Assembly (NCBI GenBank): GCA_030849065.1
Contig: JASAON010001606.1
Location: forward strand, 1-64,000
Length of the DNA: 64,000 bases
DNA from: Jaenimonas drosophilae
Taxonomy: Eukaryota; Euglenozoa; Kinetoplastea; Trypanosomatida; Trypanosomatidae
Direction of reading: 5' to 3'
The notes below the pieces were generated by a model, which saw nothing but the letters and a program-made list of their open reading frames with translations, was not told where the DNA came from and did no database searches. Below are positions 51,301-59,275 of the stretch, in pieces (the stretch's first letter is position 1; every line of letters starts with the position of its first letter). A program made the position numbers and the translations under genes.

Positions 51301-54300
51301 CTGATACAGGAGCGAGTGAAGGCAGGTGACAATATCGTGAAGGTCCACGTAGGCATAGGTCGTGGCTTCGCTAGACTGAAGAATGCTCTGCAGTGCCGCT
51401 AATGCACTCATCATGCGGACCACATCTCCATCACGAATCGTGAGCTGGTGGCCAGTGGTGCGAATGAAGGGACGGAACAAGAACCAATCCTCCGTCGCGC
51501 TGTCCTCGTGCAGCACCGTGAGCAGTCGAAGGGCGTTCACCACCGCCTCCCGATCGGAACGTGGGTTGCGGAGTACGAACTGCAGCATCAGCAAGATACG
51601 GCGCAGGTAGATTGGGGTGGACTCTGGAATGCAGAGCGCAATCTCCGTCAGCACCGCCAGAGAGGCTGCGTGAACCGTCAGCGACGGGTCCGTCATGCAT
51701 CCGATTGGGATGTTGGAGCCTGCGGTGAAGATGGGGAAGCCATTGAAGGTGACTGGTGAGGAGGCTGACGACGTTATTCCTGCCGGCTGCCGTTCATGTT
51801 GCTCACGTTCACCAATTTGAGAGTAGAAGAAGGCGGCACAGCGGCTCTCAAAGTTGTCGAGCAGCTGTTGAAGAACCTTGCGCATTGGCGGGTAGGTCAA
51901 GGGAGGGTTGGACGGGGCGATGTTGCGGAGTAGTCGGATGGCCACGACACGGTTCTCCAGCACAGGATCGTTGAGCACAACAAAGAGCTGGCCAATGAGG
52001 TGTTCGTGGGCGTAGAGGAACTGGTAGGTGTTGGGGGTCAGTGAGCGCAAGGCAATGGTCCGAATGCGATCCTCCAGGTCACCCACAGCTACCGCCACAA
52101 GCTGGTGGACCACCTCTCGTACGGTACTCACGTGAGTACGACCGCAGTGTCTCTCACAGACCGGTGGTGGAAGACTAATGTTGGTTCCCTTGTGAGGCAT
52201 GGGTGCTGATGGAATCGATGGAGGCACGAATAGCAGATGCTTGCCCCGCTGGACAACCACCGCAGCAGCGGCGGAGGAGTCTCGCTCAATCAACACGCCA
52301 CCTCGTCCGAGACCAACCGAAGTGGTTTGCTCAGATGCACGCGTGATGTTGCAGGTGTGTGGTGACTGCAGGTGAGTGGAGGAGTAGTCGAGGGAATCAT
52401 CCAGAAATCTGCCACGCTCTGGCCGGTCAATGACGCCTTGGCTATTTGGGAAGAAGCAGTCCGACTCCAGTGCCCGAACACTGGACTGGACGCACTCGCG
52501 ACGGAGTTGCTCATCGCTATGGTGGAGGTAGGGCGTACACACATCCAAGAAGAAGGCCGTCATGCCCTCCCAGTGGTAGGGATAGAGCTGCAGAACACGG
52601 AAGCACAGTCGTTTCGCCTCCAGTCGCTGAGCTGGTGTGAGCTCCGCCCGATCCGCCTCCGTGGAGCCAAGAAAGAGTGCGGCGTTTCCCTGAGGTGCGC
52701 GGGGTGGAGAGGAAGACATCGCGGAACGTCCATCGGTGGTCAGTGGAGTGGAGGCACTGAATGTGTGTTGCGGGTCTGCCAAGCAACTACGGTCGGGGCT
52801 CTTATCGAGACGACGAAGGGAATTGGGGTTTGGCTGGTGACGAAGTACCTCCATCATGCGACGAGCGAGCAGGCTCTGGGTCACCCGGCGTAGTTGTGGA
52901 TAGACGCTGCACAAGACAGACGAGACCGTCGCGAGCTCAATAGAAAATGGTGACTGCATGCAGAGTCGGCACACTCTTTCCACCATGGGCGCGCACCGCT
53001 CAGCGGCTGCGGTGCCGAAGTTCAGCACCAACAAGCCCAGCGAGGGAAAGATGGGTCGGGAGAAGGTTGCTGAGCGGCTCATCGCGCCATGGCACAGTGC
53101 GGGATAGATGGTGCTGGCAAAGAGAGTCTCCAACACTGGGGGATAGAGTGAGCCCACCGCAGCGGTGAAGAGACTCGCCGTGAGGAACTCCAGCTCAAAG
53201 CAGCTGCAGCTGGACGATGATGGGATGCTGCTCGTGGTGGTGGGGTCACCTGGCATGCGAGAGTCCACACGCGGGGAACCGCAGTCGGTGGTCGCCGCCT
53301 GCCTCCCAGAAGATGCGAGGGGTGGGGCCAGTGGATGAGTAAGTGGCGAGGATGAGAGCGGTGCTGTGCGTGGCGAGTGCCGGGTCCACAGTGAGCTCCC
53401 TTCACGCTCCATCTCACCAGCACCAGGTCCATTGCTAGAGTTAAGGGGCATGGCGGAGGAGTTTCTCGTTGCTGCAAGGGAGGAGCTCCCTGTTGGAGGA
53501 CTGGGAGACGACCCAAGTGATACACCTTGCTTCAGCTGCGTCACCACACGGTTCCACATTCGTTGAGAGATGTAGACGGCCGCCTCCGGGGTGAAGGACG
53601 CACTGTAGCAGGGCACAAGCAGCGGAAGCAGTCGCTCCACCACCACCTGCGCATCCCTCGGCAGGGCATCCACAGGGGCGATGCCTGGGCCCACCTTCAC
53701 ATCCCCTGCAGCCGCGTTGCGGGGATGTTGCGGGAGGAAGAGCTTGACCACAGCGTTGGCAGCGCGCGCGCTCAGGAAGAAGTCAAGGGAGGGAGCAAAG
53801 CCATGCTTGCGATGTGGGGCTGGTGAGTCGTCCTGCCTCTCGTTCTCCGCGGCGAGCTCAGGGATGTCTGTTGAAGAGAAACGCACCTGTTGCAGCTCCT
53901 TCGGCCAGGCCGGCACTTGTTGAGTGCGGGGTCCAACACGCCCAGACGGAGGCGTCCCGTCACGATCTGCCCCCATCGGGGCAGGTGGCTGGTGCTGAGC
54001 GGTGGATGGGGCGGATTGGCTCATGCTATACCACAGTGGATCTCCGGCGGATTCCCGGCGTGGGGCCAGCCGGAGCGGTGATGATGTTTCGCTGAGGTCG
54101 CCAAGCTCGCCGTCGGTCTCATCCCCATCGGTGGAACTGCTCACCGAAGACACGGGCATGTCTTCGCGGTAGCAAGCCTGCGTCACAACGTCGTGTTCGG
54201 CTAGGAGGGTGATGTGCGGAACAGGGCTCTCAGGTGAATTCTGGTCCACGGAGACGTCGGGGTGCTCCCTGGAGAGTGTGGCATCACGAATGGCCTCTGG

Positions 54301-57300
54301 CAGTGAGACCATAGTGGGTGGTGCCTCAGCCCCCTTGGTTGGACGTTCACGACCTGCCGTCCGCGGGGTGACCGTGTCCTTCACCACGACTGTCGGACAG
54401 CGTATCGTCGTGGATGATGTCCCCGTCGCTTCATGGGTGGTCTTGGAGGTGAGGGGCCACTGTCCTCGGCTTGCCTTACGCCAGGCACACACGAATGCTC
54501 CAATAGTGAGGGAGGCTGCCGTCATGCGCACCTCCAAGTGGGATGGAGGAATAACCTCGCCCAAGGCGGCGGCGAAGGTGCCGGACTCCGTTGGGGTGTG
54601 CGGTGGTTGCGGCGATGAGAGCCCGCGTCGCAGTCCGGAGAGGCCGGTGCCAATGCTCGATGGAATCTCAGCGGGAGGCGGATGCGGTGGGCAGCCATTG
54701 CGTGACTCGGCAGCGGGTTGGTCTTTTGCGTCATGGAAGGAGGCTGGCATGGAGAGTGATGGGGGGTGACCGACGGCCGAAGATTCCTCCGCACGAAGAG
54801 GAGGCGTGTGGAGGACCTCGGCATGGGTCTGCTGCACCTGGGTGTTCCATCGCGGTGGGGACACAGTGGTCGCAGGGGGTAGCAGGGGAGAGGATGAGGC
54901 CCTCGGCCTGTGCAACTGCCGCACAGACGAGCGCGAACGGCTACTCCTCGCGCTGGGTGGCACGCTGATGACTCGACGCACCGCTCGCGCAAAGAAGTCC
55001 CACATTGATGCTGTTCGTTGTGGGGGCGGCGGTTGGCTGACTGAGAGACGGGGGGTGGGTGATGGACCCACCATCGCACGTCGGCCAAGCTCATCAATGT
55101 GTGCGACGGTGGACTCCCGACGCATTGGTCGTGGGACAGTCGTCGTCGATGGGGCCTCCGGGGTGGAAGCACCCAATGCCTCGAGGCAGCTACGCGACGC
55201 CGGAGACGTACCCGAAAGACCGTCAAGGAGATGCATGGACGCAGTGTAGGGGAAGGAAGCGGAGAGGGGTGGGGTGGACTTGCCATCGTGTGACCGGCCA
55301 ACAGCAGTCACCTCCACGGTGGTCGGTGATGGCACCTCGAAGGAATCTGCGGTCCCGGCATGCGAGCGCGAGTTGGTGAGGGGAGATGACGATGATGCAG
55401 CAGAAGCCGTCTGCAGGAACAGGTTGACGGCGGTGGCTACAACGTTCTGAACGTAAATGACGCGCCGTTCCATCAAGGCCTCCACCAAGAGATCCTGCAG
55501 GGTTGCCGCGGCTATTTCTCTCAGGCGATGCATCGGCTTGCTCCACTCCTCCCTCATTAAGATGTTCCAGGTACTCAGGATCAGCTCCGGAAGATAGGTT
55601 GTGATGAGCTTTCGAAAGGGCCTGGAGGACCGCCAGCGGAGGATGTGGCGTGTGGCAATGAGGCCTGTGAGGAGTTCCGCGTAGCTGCACCCGTGTCGGA
55701 TGTAGTTGAGAATAATCGTCATGAATTCCTCCGCGATGCGAGTGCAGTCCACGTCGGGTGCGTCAATATGCTGGAGAGCACAGCATGCCTCCAGAGCAAG
55801 GGTGACCGTGGAGAAGCGGTTGGACGGTAGGCAGCTTCGGATGTGGTTGAAGAAGATGACAATCCGCTCAGCCGGTGGCGCAAACCTCCACGGGAGGGTG
55901 AGGAGGACAACATGCAGTGCTACCTCTCGTTCATTGTGCCGAATGAGACGCTGAAGAATGGTGTTGAGAGAGTGCTTGATTCCCCTTGCGGTTGGTGCGC
56001 CGGACGGAGGTGTGGGAAGGGAAAACGTGTGCTTCCTGCGGCCATGACTTGTGTCTCCAAGCTCGGCGGGGGTGGCAGAAGCTGCCACATCGTCCCCTGA
56101 CTCTGAGGTGAAGCCCAGTCCACTGCTGCTCGTGCCCGTCACCACGTTACCTAGATGCTCTTCATACTCATCTCCAATCTTGGCCTCGGCCACACCACCA
56201 GAACCCGTCATCCCCACATTGAGTTGTTCCTCGACGAGTGCCTGCATGGCCTTCAGGCCTTCTTGCAAACGAGGAGGAAAGTGCTCAATGGAAAAGCAAT
56301 CTGGCTGTAGTGGTGGCTGGGCGTAGTTGGCAAAGACAAAGGGAACATCCTGATTGCCGTCCAGCAGCGGGTGCTGATAGAGCCGACGGGAATGCCGTGG
56401 GCAGTCAAGACCTGACGGAACAGACTCCAAATGGCTATCCACCAAGTGGTCCTGGCCACCCAGAAGCAGGGCACGAGGGCTGAAGTGGCTTCCACGTCGC
56501 TGCGCCACCGATGACTGCCGGCGAAAGGACGTCATTGGGCTCAGGAGAAGAGAGCCCTGGGATACCTTGCGCTGCTGTGGCAGCTGAGGAGAAGTAAGGT
56601 CACTGAGGGTGGAAAGTGGGGACACAAGATGGACCTCGTCCCACTCGCCATTGTCGGCGTTGTGGTCCACCATGTCAGATCGGTTGTTGTGGTTATGTTG
56701 ACGGCACAAACACGTTAGTGAGAGCCGTGGTGGTAGCATGGCGTAACTTGGATGGAGTACAGCCCGATATCTATCCCGAGAAGAAGGCGCTGCTGTGGAT
56801 ACGAGGTTAGCCTTGTTTCGGGTGTCAGGGAGATGGCCGGTGGGTGAGGCAGCCATAACTGGCGGCGGCCGCCATAAGTTGGAGACGGATGAGGAGCTCG
56901 AGTTCTTGGACGAGTGCCCATCGTCGTCGTCCCCGGCATCCTTGGCGAGCTCTACTCGTGGAACGCCATCAAACTGCGTCCACACCCGTGGTAGCTGAAC
57001 CTCGGCCTCCTCCCACTTGGGGGTCCGAAAGGAGCTCTTGTGTGGGGTGCCTCTGCTTGGGACGATGTGAAGTGGGGAGCCGCTGGTGGATGGGGAGAGC
57101 ACAGGAGGCTCTGCCGTCTCATTTTGGCTGGTGGTTGTGGGGGCAGCCTCAGAGGCTGGGGCACGGCCAACCTCCAAGGTGGAGAGATCCTGGAAGTACT
57201 GCAACAAGGGAGGGAGAACGTAGGCCTCATCGGAATCGAAGAGGGCCGCACCAGGAGCCGCCAGGAGCAAGTTGGATAGCGTGGTCATCATGAGACTACT

Positions 57301-57888
57301 CCCGCTTGGAGTATTGCCCGTGCCCCTAGTGGCATGAGGTATGCGAGGTGGGGAGATGCCTTCTCCCTCATTGTCGTCCATGGTGGATTCCATGAGGTGT
57401 GAGTTCTCGGATGGAGACCACAATGTAGCTCCAGGGTGGCACGGAAGGGGAGGTGCTAAGGAGGCTGGGTTGGGGATGTGCGGAAGATGGGGAGCACGTC
57501 CCACTCGGCTCCCAGCCGCCCAGCTGCTTGGCAGAATTATGTGGGGAGCTGTGGATGGGTCGTCACTCGGGGAGGGGGCCTCGCGGAATCCGGTGGCGGT
57601 TGCCCGCCTCCCCTCCGCCCCGGATACCTCTGTGCCATGAGGGGATGGGTGGAGGTGGGGGACGTGGCTTTGGTTGAACGACGCTGGAGCGAGGGAGGGA
57701 GTGGTAAGAAGGGAGGAGGAATCGGGGCTGCTCTCGGCTTCATGACCAACCGCGGGGGAGCCTCCCGTTGCTCGTTGATGGGAGCCCGAAAGGCTGCGAT
57801 GGTTGCGCGGAGTCACTGGGTTGGTCGTCCCATCTTCACCATGGGCGTAGAAGTACTGCCACGCGATCGTATCCAATCTGGTGGGCAT
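42337..57888 (-). CDS. Giant TOR-family PIKK with inactivated kinase domain
   Basis: 5183 residues, about twice mTOR. Residues 1-~700 are Ser/Pro-rich. A TOR-style HEAT block starts near 1920 (VREVVHQLVAVAVGDLEDRIRTIALRSL, LIGQLFVVLNDPVLENRVVAIRLLRNIAP) and runs to ~2450. FAT segments span about 3300-4250 (DIFRAAAFASEGNYDRAK, TVLQRYEVIAVRSALIPAHWQ, EYYLLEHTISVSNYLPSIW, LWASIIPHLVW). The kinase region is ~4370-4890: SLMEIAVCTLIGHLP, DPSHWLNARRRYTQEMAEW, then YHRETGN where TOR has GDRHPSN (catalytic Asp is His4770), THRLG where TOR has HIDFG (Asp is Arg4789), and FRLTRSLRNALS near 4843. The C-terminus RLIAVSTDAKNLL...WAPHW matches FATC, which ends CPFW in TOR. The LLKGHEDLRQD lysine segment is absent. 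The frame extends to a TTG at 57897; ATG 57888 follows an ideal splice acceptor. Confidence 0.85.
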   Translation of the reverse strand: MPTRLDTIAWQYFYAHGEDGTTNPVTPRNHRSLSGSHQRATGGSPAVGHEAESSPDSSSLLTTPSLAPASFNQSHVPHLHPSPHGTEVSGAEGRRATATGFREAPSPSDDPSTAPHIILPSSWAAGSRVGRAPHLPHIPNPASLAPPLPCHPGATLWSPSENSHLMESTMDDNEGEGISPPRIPHATRGTGNTPSGSSLMMTTLSNLLLAAPGAALFDSDEAYVLPPLLQYFQDLSTLEVGRAPASEAAPTTTSQNETAEPPVLSPSTSGSPLHIVPSRGTPHKSSFRTPKWEEAEVQLPRVWTQFDGVPRVELAKDAGDDDDGHSSKNSSSSSVSNLWRPPPVMAASPTGHLPDTRNKANLVSTAAPSSRDRYRAVLHPSYAMLPPRLSLTCLCRQHNHNNRSDMVDHNADNGEWDEVHLVSPLSTLSDLTSPQLPQQRKVSQGSLLLSPMTSFRRQSSVAQRRGSHFSPRALLLGGQDHLVDSHLESVPSGLDCPRHSRRLYQHPLLDGNQDVPFVFANYAQPPLQPDCFSIEHFPPRLQEGLKAMQALVEEQLNVGMTGSGGVAEAKIGDEYEEHLGNVVTGTSSSGLGFTSESGDDVAASATPAELGDTSHGRRKHTFSLPTPPSGAPTARGIKHSLNTILQRLIRHNEREVALHVVLLTLPWRFAPPAERIVIFFNHIRSCLPSNRFSTVTLALEACCALQHIDAPDVDCTRIAEEFMTIILNYIRHGCSYAELLTGLIATRHILRWRSSRPFRKLITTYLPELILSTWNILMREEWSKPMHRLREIAAATLQDLLVEALMERRVIYVQNVVATAVNLFLQTASAASSSSPLTNSRSHAGTADSFEVPSPTTVEVTAVGRSHDGKSTPPLSASFPYTASMHLLDGLSGTSPASRSCLEALGASTPEAPSTTTVPRPMRRESTVAHIDELGRRAMVGPSPTPRLSVSQPPPPQRTASMWDFFARAVRRVISVPPSARSSRSRSSVRQLHRPRASSSPLLPPATTVSPPRWNTQVQQTHAEVLHTPPLRAEESSAVGHPPSLSMPASFHDAKDQPAAESRNGCPPHPPPAEIPSSIGTGLSGLRRGLSSPQPPHTPTESGTFAAALGEVIPPSHLEVRMTAASLTIGAFVCAWRKASRGQWPLTSKTTHEATGTSSTTIRCPTVVVKDTVTPRTAGRERPTKGAEAPPTMVSLPEAIRDATLSREHPDVSVDQNSPESPVPHITLLAEHDVVTQACYREDMPVSSVSSSTDGDETDGELGDLSETSSPLRLAPRRESAGDPLWYSMSQSAPSTAQHQPPAPMGADRDGTPPSGRVGPRTQQVPAWPKELQQVRFSSTDIPELAAENERQDDSPAPHRKHGFAPSLDFFLSARAANAVVKLFLPQHPRNAAAGDVKVGPGIAPVDALPRDAQVVVERLLPLLVPCYSASFTPEAAVYISQRMWNRVVTQLKQGVSLGSSPSPPTGSSSLAATRNSSAMPLNSSNGPGAGEMEREGSSLWTRHSPRTAPLSSSPLTHPLAPPLASSGRQAATTDCGSPRVDSRMPGDPTTTSSIPSSSSCSCFELEFLTASLFTAAVGSLYPPVLETLFASTIYPALCHGAMSRSATFSRPIFPSLGLLVLNFGTAAAERCAPMVERVCRLCMQSPFSIELATVSSVLCSVYPQLRRVTQSLLARRMMEVLRHQPNPNSLRRLDKSPDRSCLADPQHTFSASTPLTTDGRSAMSSSPPRAPQGNAALFLGSTEADRAELTPAQRLEAKRLCFRVLQLYPYHWEGMTAFFLDVCTPYLHHSDEQLRRECVQSSVRALESDCFFPNSQGVIDRPERGRFLDDSLDYSSTHLQSPHTCNITRASEQTTSVGLGRGGVLIERDSSAAAAVVVQRGKHLLFVPPSIPSAPMPHKGTNISLPPPVCERHCGRTHVSTVREVVHQLVAVAVGDLEDRIRTIALRSLTPNTYQFLYAHEHLIGQLFVVLNDPVLENRVVAIRLLRNIAPSNPPLTYPPMRKVLQQLLDNFESRCAAFFYSQIGEREQHERQPAGITSSASSPVTFNGFPIFTAGSNIPIGCMTDPSLTVHAASLAVLTEIALCIPESTPIYLRRILLMLQFVLRNPRSDREAVVNALRLLTVLHEDSATEDWFLFRPFIRTTGHQLTIRDGDVVRMMSALAALQSILQSSEATTYAYVDLHDIVTCLHSLLYQKPSIGSDLSIAVLRLLGTISSIEPPHLDDMDRMPALIRRPDKPLEYPDLNAFLSDDANLQRYDVRDEPLGGHMIVPQLSRFHLFTSLLWPDVVIRVLLTAVFDYLSCTVTFTAEGLCECVDCIMRILSETTAVGRVAVYLPTMLTIVLNLISERHRAGHLQYTIVPGLLPLFLNSLAHLVSHVGRSIAPMYRLLHNFLIASWNLRQPTILNGCQLLQALCAAVPDLMKEHCQVWLMRLLTAITTYHRVEQSYVNMTLLHDPLNLDDTLTGHPLKKSGEDADLDLGGTTSAQVDLNPSGQAPGWNSILEAVYDRITTTIRMFQPLANVAARQMVCLNLSQALCEARSHGSNNMDLMKDERELLASTVNRLISKVLVEYIANCDVRTVATAIIENCMHHLHLLANIHMDALKQLRDESEWSKGHSSVASPGSTITSLPASPFRADQDTLPSRQVKTPRVQMAAVGNSAPQGPTRKAFRNDDHRREWEELLIEHRRRNFGGLCGGDEWWHCDSPLMRVGLRTAEGSAEVVRYFPLQSVRTSWESFAEMDILGCLLMILGRCRIQSVHYSVMVQAYVRLRFGDDEVLTVTSFFRCASSPLYRVELLGVMSQEAVDQLIRNPTVVIQRNKEDADATYANRCSLPDAMTARSEDVEHATGLDTAPFTPLEPSEWQNMSFEDLSLSHPGIPVVQVPSTTSLPIALSLRLAAAGVSPKLHSLASSQRSVPTGISAQEPPSRCSVPPEVSASGEQRVTEEETPLDFPPFLSREASFTDTRNSGAANRRLHPTLTSDPTNEINTSFYASRDDDTRREASSIPTAVGREELRFFEHHARLRPDKWRLWLERFCIMVAEAAPDPSVSICAHLIKQHRTSLMYSDLLPVALLSLWTSCTSTDDLREWMVAIRTFYRFHAHVPQLVAMEIARIGHFILLFAPSIFDEQINRTIIDVYITPTFVAELAHRASNPPLALFHVEQDLLRSFSAEKASFLVDVLDEVNALHDYSLVVDDPQLKLALIQFFSTSTTAVDIHRDIPRPVRLELGDSRSDERNTLLKDFLLHSDLCAARRYLQYSFAGSGESSSSGGQASSSGAQASMSGSTAPSEEDSAADLSLMEVLFAMRFFSRVLDFESVLRLWSSTKRKLGTSPWEMVSGIGNGSRGMARSTAAPIARPISLSGSMDVSRSPPSTARRRPQRSQVVTIVGEEVLLTNSAATPEMLVGSAGTNGSDPLAACLATCPSNERLVDQELPHLPPEMGAGRITSIMPPPGATTVPNYNLPLYIARYAIVAAESLCRWDEVLRAAQFAREYESFALHPSLDGPGMAHPCSSSSDGTRTDRTKRFPERSPFRQGTEGASSPLAEEAGHHTGPDRQSPFQHQIDIFRAAAFASEGNYDRAKQTLTNVQNSLKDYYAVFHTEHTQLMLELNCMFQQVSNLEEGIHAIELSTMDDDSSSPQALPVAGDHSLTTRSLTAEELGREVNGRLFKISTIRRLRNVGCRPLPMGSTVLQRYEVIAVRSALIPAHWQISNILILTEQMDKEGLPFRSVRSLEHFARLPIHTRNFQAVKEYRETLELERLRRLVRLLSSTEEMECLYMDICIALRTDLALTRFGPKDGSPLTARAQMELEQQIRGTMCSDMAYVKVEDLGNSLTPYQAELVLLHMYSTRRLKLAHRFSNVANTLPTKAVNDQQRWYNLPRFSPIPAMNMCRRSADDLPLYGEEENEALLTEYYLLEHTISVSNYLPSIWREFGLLLFEVCLAMHHEWEATNDPATLRNFLEQSAKAMAALQQGAQMWRSASLGAVHGIGPFSTASQRRQRHSRGMLPSSSMMLKVLYLAVKCEESMAAVADVPVAASLGASSMSVHEKLAGSHWHSVTGYAESDKRGSTASNNQADHPDQGGFGALDFRAPMLVLWASIIPHLVWTATIYAPIRLAVRDLCVKWTSMLHQMIFTLIACFEHPYEMVGGRASPLAESTPADLGAASASCTHGSFSGWPKSTSTAADSRTVDHSGMSVYGSPKLRGLSQGSPNSPVGGLADRDSVFATSTTAEPSSSACRYLPTDIRSGTPAIQSSFLRDIAAASPEHRRIVEETLAFCHFIGDASSGSELSLSGSCRLPAPVWQLPTLVMDTDPNSGGENHPDESVAPPLTSPHNDPGSEEGMAFTQRMDGGYKSVSHVRRYIVPGESPHYSREDVYTLFLSDGWKIRMHYAIERPPVSSSEEPEAGLSCWNLPCTTDVSRHHGSPTSVGPSSPISSPTGRFPSSLPSGSPLLESAEMRSLQSAEVIMPYSLMEIAVCTLIGHLPLDSLRRPLVLPIGMDKFLTQLPSRVRRSTTWPTQLPESTHHTSLIQAHRKPTSLYYTHDEYCDCLHREDTLKVKQELFSSLSGTAGFSASVTSLETPIMTSVPRLPFELPDIAEAELRCSHVRQQNKLAYHNAMTTAMDTGDVGPLKTLVENTLEQRPSSEGTSSIKTYEYFLSLPRPVSHLKMLLQRIQQVELTVSMAPSSVAASEQDDEENASEAEALTEQQREAQRLCVLDIESCRHGNALRHAFAADGMDPSHWLNARRRYTQEMAEWSVVTFLLDMYHRETGNFFIDTSSGHVATHRLGRYTLQSTPERRRATSCKRSSDRIRDAEGSAGLLLTQEDALRHPFPNTDPTVFRLTRSLRNALSVESPHARFQSHTALSLYEIYNYSRDISDYSTFGLDVMTGFAWRPTTPRARVHLRPMLPRPPVHAKSHQFPLSGALSTPLDDLIQLDPSISTAVGEESMDVALPVVFPSNESACHVTGVGNGKSISTGTDGDDLNGSASTRLPSSYAPLPFALDSSMRLPRSRRVIGSPLSPPTASCSQIHNNCPVGASGILPNIRRQLPCCFDGQSMRIKLRCDEPLFRLPDVEFANRAIILDGMRKRRAQVERGHGAVSMDDADSPLPPLSRDETEHFRHVAASMASHSADATSEAAPTQYNTAYGFASRLIAVSTDAKNLLGSEAAPHSASRWAPHW

Positions 57889-57905
57889 CACCAACAACGA
57901 ACGTT

Positions 57906-57930
57906 CTACTGTTGGGGAAAAGGAAAAAGT
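57906..57930 (-). promoter_or_regulatory. Predicted trans-splice acceptor of the TOR-like gene
   Basis: The minus strand reads TTACTTTTTCCTTTTCCCCA followed by ACAGTAG, with the start ATG at 57888 about 20 bases on. The tract plus AG and short leader support both the gene's 5' end and kinetoplastid-style processing. Confidence 0.6.
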
Positions 57931-58060
57931 AATCCAATCAATTCAGAGATCAACAAAACACACCCAGCAGTGCACGAACTCACAATAATCACGGGACGGA
58001 TAACGCAGGTGGCGTGCACGAAGAAAAACGACGAGATGCTGGGGAAGAAAATGAGGGAAA

Positions 58061-58101
58061 TGTGTGTGTGTGTGTGTGTGTGTAGGTGGGTGGGTGGGTG
58101 G
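58061..58101. repeat. (TG)n followed by (GGGT)n microsatellite
   Basis: About eleven TG units (58061-58083) followed by GGTGGGTGGGTGGGTGG (58085-58101) on the plus strand. The G-rich half has four GGG runs spaced by single T bases, the minimum for a G-quadruplex. Confidence 0.85.
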
Positions 58102-59037
58102 ATGCGTAGTTGTGTGGGTAGGTAGGGTTTGTCGGTATGAGAGTCACGTCAAGACCACAGAACACTTTTCTGTAGGCCGTCTCTGATGCAATGGGTGAAA
58201 GCGGCGATTGTTGGATCGAAGAAAAATCTGCAAGAAGGGTGGGGTGAGGTATTAGCGTTTGCTCATCCACACTCGTCCACCGCTTCACTCACTTCGAGAA
58301 GGCAAGGCTTCGGAGAACAAGCAAAGAAAAAAGTGCTCCAAAGTCCGGAGTTTTCCAGCAGCAGCAGGTCGAGAATCCACGCAAGCTGAAGTTGTCCACA
58401 CAGACGTGGCGTGTTTGTGAGCTTCACCTAGGAAAGAAGGCTCGGTGTGTTTGGGTCAACGTTGTTGATGCGGCCCACGAAACACTCGCAATGGCGTGTT
58501 TTGTCAGTTCCCTAATCAACCAATCAATCAGTTGATATGATGGCGGACGCGTAAGATGGATGCAGCAGCCAAAGAAAAAAAAAAACTCCAAGCCAATGAT
58601 TGCAGAACTCGAATACACACGCGCTGCAAGTCCCGTGTTTGTGGATCACGTGCGGCAAATTCTCGCTGGTGAGATGTTCTAGCCGTGCCAACGAAATGGA
58701 TAAGTACAGCAACTGAACCAAAAGCAATAACGGGAGAGTTGGGTGGGGAACTGAAGTGAAGCGTCGCTGCAACCTCAACACAAATATCAACAAGGTTGCG
58801 GCAACCTCTCAAGTACGACGACGGTCTCTCTATATTCAGCTAAAGGAGTAGAGATAGGGTTACAGTGAGCCTTAGCAAAAAGAATTTATTGGATCTCCTT
58901 GAAGGGGTGGGGAGGGGCCAGTCCGCGCCACGTACAGTTTCTCAGATACGAGGGAGATGTGCCCCAATGCGGCGCAAGCGCGTGGGTGGGTGTGGCTATG
59001 TGCTACTGGTTTGAAGGCAGTGCCAAAAGAGATTTTT

Positions 59038-59063
59038 AAAAAAGAAAAAAAAAGAAAAAAAAA
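59038..59063. repeat. A-rich tract (polypyrimidine on the transcribed strand)
   Basis: Three runs of A separated by single G bases on the plus strand. Read on the minus strand it is a T/C tract of 26 bases, a candidate splice signal for an unidentified or TOR-like transcript. Confidence 0.6.
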
Positions 59064-59275
59064 GTGCGCAAACACATGACTCAACAGATGAAATGAACAT
59101 TGATTGCATCAGCAGCTCACTCCCCCCGACCTCTCTCCCTCCCTGTCGTTCGTGCGCTTCGACAGAGAACTTCACAACTGACAGCGGGTTGCAGCCTAAC
59201 ATGCGTTGCATACGAGCTACTATCTTCGTACACCACGACGCAGGCTGGTCTACGTCGACAAAACACCACTCACCT

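Larger units (their letters stand above)
57931..59275 (-). other. Long intergenic spacer with microsatellite and homopolymer tracts
   Basis: About 1.35 kb upstream of the TOR-like gene. It contains a (TG)n/(GGGT)n element, T-rich tracts on the minus strand (about 58569-58581 and 59038-59063), and only overlapping, low-quality short ORFs. No RNA gene was recognised. Confidence 0.5.

Noticed and set aside
42337..57888. TRRAP/Tra1 or ATM/ATR identity for the giant PIKK
   Set aside because: HEAT and FAT segments read like TOR (for example the LFVVLNDPVLENR block), the C-terminus ends like TOR FATC, and Tra1-type landmarks were not seen. A phylogeny should settle it.
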